A program made the position numbers and the translations under genes. Below the pieces are notes generated by a model, which was not told where the DNA came from, searched no databases, and worked only from the letters and a program-made list of their open reading frames with translations. Shown piece by piece: positions 8,951 through 17,300 of a DNA stretch of 64,000 nt. How positions within the stretch are numbered: position 1 is the first letter of the stretch; each line of letters starts with the position of its first letter. This DNA comes from Chryseobacterium sp. CY350 (GTDB lineage Bacteria; Bacteroidota; Bacteroidia; Flavobacteriales; Weeksellaceae): the NCBI RefSeq assembly GCF_027945075.1, contig NZ_CP116034.1, positions 1,364,001 to 1,428,000 of the forward strand, in the 5' to 3' direction.

Positions 8951-8994
8951 CAAATTTACAAATTACTTCCATAAATTTTTTATGATTTGAATCA
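8951..8994 (-). promoter_or_regulatory. Crp/Fnr-type promoter, site a
   Basis: Palindrome TGATTTGAATCA (8983-8994) stands 30.5 bp upstream of a perfect -7 box (reverse TAAATTTG, 8951-8958). This matches five other promoters in the window to within one base and suggests class II activation of the tiny lipoprotein gene. Confidence 0.65.
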
Positions 8995-9050
8995 CAACAA
9001 AATGCTGGTTCACTGAATTTGTAAGTCCTGTCATCTATTTTTTCATTAAA

Positions 9051-9079
9051 ATGATCGCAATGACCCTAACTGCGATCAT
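9051..9079 (-). terminator. Terminator of PA2169 gene 1
   Basis: Perfect nine-base stem ATGATCGCA / TGCGATCAT directly after the stop codon at 9082. The T-rich tail is moderate. Confidence 0.65.
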
Positions 9080-9081
9080 AT

Positions 9082-9534
9082 TTATTGATTTAATTTTTCC
9101 AGATTTTCAAATTTTTTATAGGACGCTTTTAGATGATGCAATTGATCAAGAACTTTTCTGGAAACTTCATCAGTGAGATCACCGCTATCTAAAGCATCCT
9201 GATAGGCTTTTATTGCCGCATCTTCTCCAAATACTACATTTTCTAAGGTAGATTTTTCCTTATCTCCCGTAAAAGAATTTTTGAGGTCGATCCATGCTCT
9301 GTGAATTGCTCCTGCTGTGGTAACAGTATCTTCTGCAATTCCTCCATTTTGTCTGATCATTCCTATTAATTCAGATTTAATATCTTGCGATGCGGAAAGC
9401 ATTCTGTCGAAATCGGGTTTAAGATGAGAATAACTGTTCCAGAGCTGATCTTCAACTTTTAAAAAACCTTCTATTCTGTCATTGGTAATCTTTAGTAAAT
9501 CATTGAGCACTTCAACTGTTTTTTTGTTTTCCAT
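9082..9534 (-). CDS. PA2169-family four-helix-bundle protein (DUF2383), copy 1
   Basis: 150 residues (start MENKKTVEVL; the ATG two codons upstream is less like the paralogue). It matches the DUF2383 four-helix bundle throughout: VLNDLLKITNDRIEG, then SAGAIHR-type TTAGAIHRAWIDLKN, then STLENVVFGEDAAIKAYQDAL and a closing coiled helix. The paralogue at 23871 is colinear. These ferritin-like bundles have acidic and His residues placed for metal binding, but no reaction is established for the family. Monocistronic with its own terminator; the flanking catalase and lipoprotein suggest a stress role. Confidence 0.88.
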   Translation of the reverse strand: MENKKTVEVLNDLLKITNDRIEGFLKVEDQLWNSYSHLKPDFDRMLSASQDIKSELIGMIRQNGGIAEDTVTTAGAIHRAWIDLKNSFTGDKEKSTLENVVFGEDAAIKAYQDALDSGDLTDEVSRKVLDQLHHLKASYKKFENLEKLNQ

Positions 9535-9696
9535 AATCAAATTTAGTTTGATTACTGAATTTGCAATATTTGTGCCTTATAAACGGTGTGAAATTTTTTA
9601 AAAATTATTTAACATAATATAATTTTAGGCACAACTTTTGAATCAATTGTTAACATGAAATAAAATTGACACCAACTACACATCATATTAACAATG

Positions 9697-9730
9697 AAAA
9701 TCCCCCAACTTTACGATTGGGGGATTTTTT
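9697..9730. terminator. Strong terminator after the GNAT-nitrilase gene
   Basis: Twelve-base stem AAAATCCCCCAA / TTGGGGGATTTT with an eight-base loop and T runs on both sides. Confidence 0.9.
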
Positions 9731-9833
9731 ATTTAAGTATTTAAAGGAAATGTATTTTTAAATATTTCTTTTTAGATAATAATTAAAGAAGAATTACCTT
9801 AGATTATTTTTAACTTTAATTGATTTAAATATT

Positions 9834-11366
9834 TTACATTAAATTTTCCTGATTTTCAGGTTTCTCTTTCAAATTTGTCTCGTAAAGATCTTTTCTTCTG
9901 TCATTCAGAATCTGAACCGAACCGTGATAATGCAGATCCTTTAACAGGTTTAAATCAACATCAACAATTAAAGTCATTTCTGTATTAGGAGTTGCTTCCC
10001 CTTTTACTGCATTCGACGGGAAAGCAAAATCTGACGGTGTAAAAACTGCAGCCTGCCCAAACTGGATATCCATATTATTTACACCCGGCAAATTACCCAC
10101 ACATCCTGCAATCGCAACATAACACTCATTTTCAATAGCTCTTGCAGCAGCGCAATGACGCACTCTCATGTAGGCATTTTGCGTATCGGTAAGATAAGGC
10201 ACAAATAAAATTTTCATCCCCTGGTCAGCCAGAAGTCTTGGTAATTCCGGAAACTCTACGTCGTAGCATATAACGAGACCTATTTTTCCGCAATCGGTAT
10301 CAAACACTTTTATTTCATTTCCGCCTTTCATTCCGTAATACTTTCTTTCGTTGGGCGTAATATGAATTTTTCGATATTCATCAATTCGGCCGTCACGATG
10401 AAGAAGATAACTCACATTGTACAAATCATTATTTTCAAATACGGGCATACTTCCCGAAATAATATTGACATTATAACTGATTGCCAGATCCGAAATTTTT
10501 GCTTTGATTTCGTCAGTGATTTTTGCCAGCTCGATCATACTGTCGCGTTCAGAAAGATTATTAAAAGGCGCGAGTAAAGGCGTATTGAACAACTCTGGAA
10601 ACAAGACAAAATCTGATTTGTAATCTCCCATTACATTCACAAAAAATTCTACCTGCTCATAAAATGCATTGATATCTTTGAAATGCCTCATCTGCCACTG
10701 CACCAAACCAAGACGAATCGTACTGTCCTGCATCGTATTAGGTTTCTTACTGTAATAAATATTGTTCCACTGCAGTAAAACGGCGTTTTCTCGTGAACCT
10801 TCGTCTTCCGGAAGGTATTTTTTTAACACTCTTATCGGTAAAAAATTATTTGAAAGCTGAAAAGAAAGTACAGGATCATAAATCTCTTTGTCTCTGACTC
10901 TTCGAATGTATTCTCTAGGCGAAATTTCATGACTGTATTTATGATAATCTGGAATTCTTCCTCCTAAAATAATGGATTTTAAATTTAATTGTTCGCAAAG
11001 TTCTTTTCTTGCATCATACAACCTTCTTCCCAATCTTAGTTCGCGATAGATAGGATCTACAAAAATTTCTATCCCGTACAAAACATTTCCCGTAGAAGAA
11101 TGGGTATTGAATGTGTAATTTCCTGTAATATCACTATAGGTATGCTCGTCATCAAACTCCTCGTAATTGACAACGATTGACAGCGCAACTGCAGCAATTT
11201 TTCCGTCGACAGTTATGCAAATCTGACCGGCTTGAAAAATTTTGGTAAGTTTTAAAATGCTCTTTTTGGACCAGACATATTCTGACATTTTAGGATATGC
11301 TCGGCGCATTGCGGAGACCAGCTCATCATAATCATCAATATTCAGTGTTCTTGTATCTATCTGCAT
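9834..11366 (-). CDS. Fused GNAT acetyltransferase / carbon-nitrogen hydrolase
   Basis: About 510 residues in two domains. Residues ~1-200 form a GNAT acetyltransferase with the acetyl-CoA loop RELRLGRRLYDARKELC. From ~215 to the end is a nitrilase-superfamily hydrolase with the Glu-Lys-Cys triad in FPELFNT, RKIHITPNE and VICYDVEFPEL. This fusion is widespread in Bacteroidota; the natural substrate is unknown, though amide hydrolysis coupled to N-acylation is plausible. I start at the ATG at 11366 (MQIDTRT) because the nine codons before it begin with TTG and overlap a TACAATTTG element that looks like a -7 region. Transcribed alone. Confidence 0.92.
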   Translation of the reverse strand: MQIDTRTLNIDDYDELVSAMRRAYPKMSEYVWSKKSILKLTKIFQAGQICITVDGKIAAVALSIVVNYEEFDDEHTYSDITGNYTFNTHSSTGNVLYGIEIFVDPIYRELRLGRRLYDARKELCEQLNLKSIILGGRIPDYHKYSHEISPREYIRRVRDKEIYDPVLSFQLSNNFLPIRVLKKYLPEDEGSRENAVLLQWNNIYYSKKPNTMQDSTIRLGLVQWQMRHFKDINAFYEQVEFFVNVMGDYKSDFVLFPELFNTPLLAPFNNLSERDSMIELAKITDEIKAKISDLAISYNVNIISGSMPVFENNDLYNVSYLLHRDGRIDEYRKIHITPNERKYYGMKGGNEIKVFDTDCGKIGLVICYDVEFPELPRLLADQGMKILFVPYLTDTQNAYMRVRHCAAARAIENECYVAIAGCVGNLPGVNNMDIQFGQAAVFTPSDFAFPSNAVKGEATPNTEMTLIVDVDLNLLKDLHYHGSVQILNDRRKDLYETNLKEKPENQENLM

Positions 11367-11854
11367 ATTTTTATTTTTACTAAAGTTACGCAAATTGTAG
11401 GAATGCCTAAATTAATTATGATTTTTTAGGGATTAAAAGTAATATAAATTTCAAAAATTACAGAGAAATTTAGTTTGAATTTGATATTTAAAAATTATTA
11501 GAGAAACCATATTTGTACTTTGATGAAAATTTATAGTCTAATTTTTAAACCACTGATTATCAATACTTTAAATATTGATATTTGAGTTAAAATTTATAAA
11601 TTATTACGTAAATATTTATAAATGCAAACCACAAACCTTTGTGAGTAAGATGAAAAGTCTATACTTTAGCACTATAATAATTGAGGGACAATTAAAAAAC
11701 GTAAACTCAATTATAATTTAAATTAAAACATTCATCATTATCACATTAAAATATATTGTTTCATCACTTAGTTTCTATTAGTAGTATGCCAGAATTTTTC
11801 AATTCTGGCATCTACTTTTTATATACTTTAGGAAATGATTTGTGAAATGTGAAA
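11367..11854. other. Non-coding stretch with terminator and shared AT motif
   Basis: 488 AT-rich bases. Holds the hairpin at 11781-11814 and a motif TTACGTAAATAT (11606-11617), followed by TTATAAAT, that also occurs at 13692-13703, on the other side of the TPR-AraC gene. A 23-codon open frame on the plus strand (11650-11721, beginning MKSLYFSTIII) lies just after the motif; I do not consider it proven. Confidence 0.35.
11781..11814. terminator. Hairpin after the TPR-AraC gene
   Basis: Stem GCCAGAATT / AATTCTGGC extended by ATGCC/GGCAT and GTAG/CTAC, then a T run on the plus strand. It probably ends transcription of the gene stopping at 11855, although its T tract is better placed for the opposite direction. 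Confidence 0.65.
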
Positions 11855-13582
11855 CTATTCTCCGCCCTCCACTTCTTTGATTCTTTTTTTAATAAAATCT
11901 ACCGGGCGAATTCCATTGATTTCAAGGAAAATATTAGAAAAACTCTGACGGTTACTAAAACCTGATGCTGAGGCAATATGCTCAATAGAATATTTTCTCC
12001 ACTCTCGGTTGTGATAGATCTTCTGCGTGGCATAATGAATTCTTAATTGATTAATGTAAACGCTGAAATTACTTCCTTTGTATTCATTAATCACTTGCGA
12101 AAGATAAGAAGTGTTTGTTTTAAAGTTTTCTGCAAGCTTTTTTAGGGTTAAACCTTTTTCAAGAAACTTTTCATTGGCTTCAAAATTACTAATGTCATTC
12201 AACAGCTTTTCTACAATGTTCTGATCTAGTTTTACATTTTTCGACTGATCAAATTTCAATGGTTCCGGCTCTGTTTCCTGAGACTTCTCGTCTTCAATTT
12301 TCACCAGCAGCTCATTGTATTTTTGCTGAATCTGTTTCTGCTTGCGTACTCTGTAAAACATCATACATGCGAGCAATATGATAACCAATCCTGAGACCGA
12401 CAATAAAACGATTCCAAACGAATTTGTTTTCTCCAGGCTCTCTTTAACCTCTAAAAGTTGTTTGGTATCGTAATCCTTATATATACGTGTCGCGAGATAT
12501 TTAAAATCTGATGAAATCACACTATCCACTTTGAGAAGCTGATTGGTGTAATAGAGTTCATTTTCCGGACTGTTTTTTTTCTTGTAATATCTTATGAGCT
12601 CTTCATAATTTCTACGAAGCTCCGGAAGAATAAATTTATGTTTATTGAATATAGAATCGACCTTTTTGTAGTTTTCTACGCCCAATTCCTGCTTACCTAA
12701 TTTCGTAAAGCTTTGTCCTTTATAAAAATATACATAGGATATCCAGGTAAAATCATTAACTTTTTTGAGACCGGGTAAAGACTGATCAAAATCAGCAATG
12801 GCATCAGAGTATTTCTTATCATAATAGTCGTAAACTCCTTTACTTTTCTTAAAATAACTGTATTCAAGAATAAAATCTTTTGTCTGTGGTGTTGAGGCTG
12901 AAGCAATATCTAGCAGCTTTTTAACCTCATCCTTTTTTCCTAATGCCTGATAGCAGATAATTGCCTGATGCAAAGAATTGAGGTAACCTTTTGTATTATT
13001 ATAAATTACATTCTCATGCAGATCACCTTTAATATTGATTTGGAAAAATGCAATACATTCTTTAAATATTTTTAATGCCTCATCATAATATCCCAAATAG
13101 CTTTTTACAACACCAATATGATAAAGATTTTGGTATTTTGGTAATTCGTCTTTAGAATTTTCCAGATATTCATAAGCTGTTAAATATTCATTTAAAGCCA
13201 ACTGAAATTTTCTGTGATTAAAATAGTAGATTGCACCCTTGCTTAGATAACCATCACCAATAAGATCTCTGTTTCCAGATTGTTTTGCAGCAGCTATCGC
13301 ACTGTCAGCATACTGCATCTTTTGATTTTCTGAAAACAGAATAGCGTCCTTATATGCCTGAAACAATTCAGAATACTCTTTTTCTGATTTAGCGTAAGAA
13401 ATATATTGATTGAGATACACGAAAGCACGTTTATCATTTTCTTCATATTCCCAATACTTTTTCCTGAATTGTTCGTAAGCCGGATCTTTAGAATTGCCCT
13501 GAGAAAATAATGTTGACGCAAAGAGACATAAGCACAATTGTAGCAGCCTTTTTATCAATACATATCTTTCTTTAAAAATCAT
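11855..13582 (-). CDS. TPR-containing membrane AraC-type regulator
   Basis: About 575 residues. A signal-like hydrophobic start (RLLQLCLCLFASTLFSQG) leads to an outer TPR region (~40-370, tandem helical pairs), then a membrane helix (SFGIVLLSVSGLVIILLACMM... near 390-410), a coiled linker and a C-terminal AraC helix-turn-helix (~470-570, with YSIEHIASASGFSNRQSFSN). The layout predicts periplasmic TPRs sensing a peptide or protein and a cytoplasmic DNA-binding domain, an architecture common in Chryseobacterium. I start at ATG 13582; the upstream TTG is unlikely. It is divergent from a small repeat lipoprotein (13815), which may be its target or ligand (inference). Confidence 0.88.
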   Translation of the reverse strand: MIFKERYVLIKRLLQLCLCLFASTLFSQGNSKDPAYEQFRKKYWEYEENDKRAFVYLNQYISYAKSEKEYSELFQAYKDAILFSENQKMQYADSAIAAAKQSGNRDLIGDGYLSKGAIYYFNHRKFQLALNEYLTAYEYLENSKDELPKYQNLYHIGVVKSYLGYYDEALKIFKECIAFFQINIKGDLHENVIYNNTKGYLNSLHQAIICYQALGKKDEVKKLLDIASASTPQTKDFILEYSYFKKSKGVYDYYDKKYSDAIADFDQSLPGLKKVNDFTWISYVYFYKGQSFTKLGKQELGVENYKKVDSIFNKHKFILPELRRNYEELIRYYKKKNSPENELYYTNQLLKVDSVISSDFKYLATRIYKDYDTKQLLEVKESLEKTNSFGIVLLSVSGLVIILLACMMFYRVRKQKQIQQKYNELLVKIEDEKSQETEPEPLKFDQSKNVKLDQNIVEKLLNDISNFEANEKFLEKGLTLKKLAENFKTNTSYLSQVINEYKGSNFSVYINQLRIHYATQKIYHNREWRKYSIEHIASASGFSNRQSFSNIFLEINGIRPVDFIKKRIKEVEGGE

Positions 13583-13747
13583 GATCAAAAATAAACAAAT
13601 TCATCTATAACCACAATGATCATCAGTAAATAATTAGTAACAGCATCATTTTCGTATATTACCCTTGATTACAGATGCTTAAAAAGCGATTTACGTAAAT
13701 ATATATAAATTTTTACATGAATCTTTATAAATAATTATATTATTAAC

Positions 13748-13778
13748 TTGCATATTGAACATCTCATTAATATCTTTG
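13748..13778 (+). promoter_or_regulatory. Promoter of the small repeat lipoprotein
   Basis: TTG (13748-13750), spacer 20, TATCTTTG (13771-13778): an exact consensus match about 37 bases before the start codon. Confidence 0.75.
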
Positions 13779-13814
13779 TATAAAATTGAATTCTAACATT
13801 TAAATCTTGTAAAC

Positions 13815-14084
13815 ATGATACAGAAGTATTTTTTTATTGCAATAATATTAGCTAGTGTTGTAGTTGTCTCTTGTCGTCAGGATGATGAAAGTAGCCCTGA
13901 AAAAGAAGACATCAGTCTTTTATCTACTGATGAAAATTTGATGCAAAGACCAGATTCAATATCTGTCAGCATCGATCCTAATGAACCTCCTAAAAATGGA
14001 ACACATTATAGAATCGATTCATTAGGTATAAATGAAGATATAACAAATCCTCCTAAAAATGGAACTCATTATAGAGGTAGATAA
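13815..14084 (+). CDS. Small lipoprotein with PPKNGTHYR repeats
   Basis: 89 residues. Lipoprotein signal peptide with lipobox VVVSC at residues 17-21, an acidic linker, then two copies of PPKNGTHYR (about 56-64 and 80-88), each preceded by Asn-Glu or Asn. The second copy ends the protein except for Gly-Arg. A strong promoter and a strong terminator bracket it, so it is a stand-alone transcript. I do not know a function. The repeated short C-terminal motif suggests processing into peptides or a recognition tag, and the divergent TPR-AraC regulator is the obvious candidate partner; both points are inference. Confidence 0.8.
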   Translation: MIQKYFFIAIILASVVVVSCRQDDESSPEKEDISLLSTDENLMQRPDSISVSIDPNEPPKNGTHYRIDSLGINEDITNPPKNGTHYRGR

Positions 14085-14110
14085 TTAATACTTTAATAAG
14101 TATAGGAACA

Positions 14111-14144
14111 AAAAGCAGAACTACTAATAGTTTTGCTTTTTTTA
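14111..14144 (+). terminator. Terminator of the repeat-lipoprotein gene
   Basis: Stem AAAAGCAgAACTA / TAGTTtTGCTTTT with a four-base loop and a T run. Confidence 0.85.
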
Positions 14145-14318
14145 TTATATATTCTGTAATAAATATAACAATGTAAATTTCAATAGGCTCATCAAACCGT
14201 TTTATCATTCAAAATAATCACTAACATTATCCTCACTTCCAGCTAGACTTCACCAATAGAACATCAAGATTTGATTAATAAAATTCTTTTAGGAGAATAT
14301 CAAGTTTATCGTACAAAA

Positions 14319-14346
14319 AATAAGCTCTCATTCCTGAGAGCTTATT
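14319..14346 (-). terminator. Terminator of the giant T9SS gene
   Basis: Perfect twelve-base stem AATAAGCTCTCA / TGAGAGCTTATT, loop TTCC, 20 bases after the stop codon. Confidence 0.85.
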
Positions 14347-14366
14347 CTAATTTATTAAATTAACTA

Positions 14367-17300
14367 TTACTGTTTGATAAATTTCTTCTGTACTGTACCT
14401 TTTACATCTTCAATATCAATGATATAGAGACCATTAATAAGGCTGGTAACATCTATTTTATTATTCATAATCAGTCCGGTAGAAATTAGGCGACCAGATG
14501 AGCTGTAAATTTTGTAATTTGCTTTTTCACTAATGTTCTTCACATTTAGTTCTGAACTAACAGGATTCGGGTAGATAAGAATATCACTTTGATTTACTGA
14601 ATTTACTACAGGCACTTTTGAAATCTTAACTGTATAATCCTCAACTTCGCCGTCATTAAAATTACTGCAATTCACAGGAATTCCATCTTTCTGCATTGCA
14701 ACTCGCATCACTACATATTTATAGTCTGTCATACTTACAAACGCATCAGCAGGCACAGTGAATGTTGCACTTGCCGTAGGATTTGCATTTGGTCCGTCGG
14801 CAAGTATTCTTTCATCGATATCAAAGTATCCATTTCTGTTAAAATCAATCCATACAGCAACTCCGGCATTGGCACCATTGGCTAATGTTTTGTCTATTAT
14901 AATTGAATTTCCAACAGAACCCTGAATCATTTCAATATATTTTGTCGGGTCAGCTGTAAAATTAGAATAATTTGAACCATTTGATTCATTGATCATTTCT
15001 GGCTTATTAGTTGGCTTAGCTGTAACTTTTGATATGAACTCTGTTGTTGAATTATTCGACGAAACCTGACAATAAATTACAGTAGGAGTTGTAAAATAAT
15101 AAAGCGGAGTAAAGTTGCCGGAGTTTCCGCTGCAAACATTTGAAACCTGCATCTCGTATTTTGTTAATTCCAATAATCCGGTGATGGTAAATGTATTTGT
15201 GCTTACATTAGTAGTCGTCCAGCTCGGAATTCCCACCTTTCGATATCTCAAAATATAATTACCTGTAGCGCCAGTACCTGTAAAAGCATCCCAAACTACT
15301 TCAGCACTTGTAGGCGTCAAGTTGGTAATCGTTAAACCTGGTGGTGCGATTTCGCAAATCCTCACCGTTGTAAATACTTGGGTATTTGACCAGGTATTTG
15401 GCGTGGTCTCGCCGACACATTGGTTAGCAACCTGCACTTCATAAGAAACGTAAGAATTTAATCCTGTAATGGTATACGAATTTGATGGTGGTTGCGGTAT
15501 TGCAGGCGTATTCCAAGGAATTGTTCCTTCGGCTCTCCACCTTAAAACATAATTTGCATTTGGAACAATTGGATTCCATGTAATGACTGCAGAATTCGAG
15601 GTTACGTTTGTAATCGTCACATTCGGCGGCGTAGGATCACATCTTGTTGTAAATGTTTGTACAGTCGTATAATTTCCGGTGCCACTGTTTCCGCAGACCG
15701 CGGCAATTCGCACTTCATATTCCGTTGCAGGAATTAATCCTGTAAGCTGAACCGGTGGATTTCCCCCAATCGAAGAAGCATTGATCACAGTCCAGTTTGA
15801 AGCAGGGGTTGTAACTGCTCGATACTCTACCACAAAAGAATTATTATTCGCAGCCGAAGTCCAATTAACCGTTGCCGAATTGTGTGTTATCGGATTGATA
15901 TTTACATTTGTTGGCGTTACGTTACTGCACGGTCTTAATTTCACTGCATAATCCTCCACCTCACCATTTACAGGATCAACACAAATTACAGGTGCACTAC
16001 CACGTTTCAGAGCTACTCTCATTGTTGTGGTATACGGTCCTGTATATATACCTGTAGAAGGAACATTAAATGTTGCTGTAACGGGAGTTGTGGTACTTGA
16101 TGCTGATGTCATTATTCTTTCAGAATCTGTGAAAACGCCATCTCTATTCCAGTCGATCCACGCATAAACAGCATCACCATAAGTTGTTCCTACCCAAGCT
16201 TTTGATACTGCAATTTGATTTCCAGACGATCCTACCTCTAAATTGATCATTGTTGCCGGAGTCGTATAACTAATATAGTTGGTCTGAAGCGACGTATTAT
16301 CCATTAAAGGGAAATTAACCGGAGTTACTTTTACATTTGAAATATAATCATTTGTTCCGGTGCCAGTCATACTGCAATACGTCAGCGATGGAGTTGTGAA
16401 ATTAACCGAAGCGCTAAATGCACCCCAGTTATTTCCGCATTTTGCCTGAATTTGTACCTGATAAGCAGTTTGTTCCAACAGGTTATCAATTGTATAAAAA
16501 CTTTGTCCTGCAGCAAGTTCTACATATCCTAAAGGCTGCAGCTGCCAAACTCCTGTAGTTCCCTGTCTCCATCTAATTCTATAAGTAGCATTAGCAGTAG
16601 GAATCCAAGAGACATACGCTGTAGACGATGTCATATTTGATACCACAGGAATAGGCGCAACGGTGCTACATGGTTGAAGATCAATAAATTTAACGGCATA
16701 ATCTTCAACTTCGCCATAAGTGTTTCCTGAGCATGCTCCTGCTGCAGCCGCATATGACACTACCACCCTCATTCTGGTCGCGTTCGTCCCGGTATAAGTA
16801 ACAGCAGGTACACTGAATGTCCCTGAAACCGGACTTGTTGCATTAGATCCGCTTGTATATATTAATTCAGAGGTATCAAAAATTCCATTTCTATCAAAAT
16901 CTATCCATACGTTGGTGTAGTTGGCATATTGAGTTCCGGACCAGGTTTTTCCTACAGAAATTAAATTATTCTGGGTATTTCTCACTAATGTCAGTTCCAA
17001 TGCGGGATTTCCGGAAAAATCCGTGTACTGAGACTGCAAAGAAGTATTATTGAGTATTGCGGAACCTACAGGGTTTACAGTAACATTTGAGATCCAGCCA
17101 TAAGTTGCACTTGTATACTGCGCAGAATGCGGACACCAGGAAACTGAAGGTGTAGTGAATTGTACAGGCACTGAAAAATTACCCTGAACACTGTTACAGA
17201 TATAAGCAACTCTGAATTCATACTGAACCTGCTCATTTAAACCTGTAAGCGTATATGAACTCACTGTCGGATTGGGAGTTATGGTTGTCCAGACTGCAGC

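Noticed and set aside
9538..9545. Perfect -7 box (reverse TAAATTTG) next to the PA2169 start
   Set aside because: It ends only a few bases before the start codon, so it would require a leaderless mRNA; not claimed.
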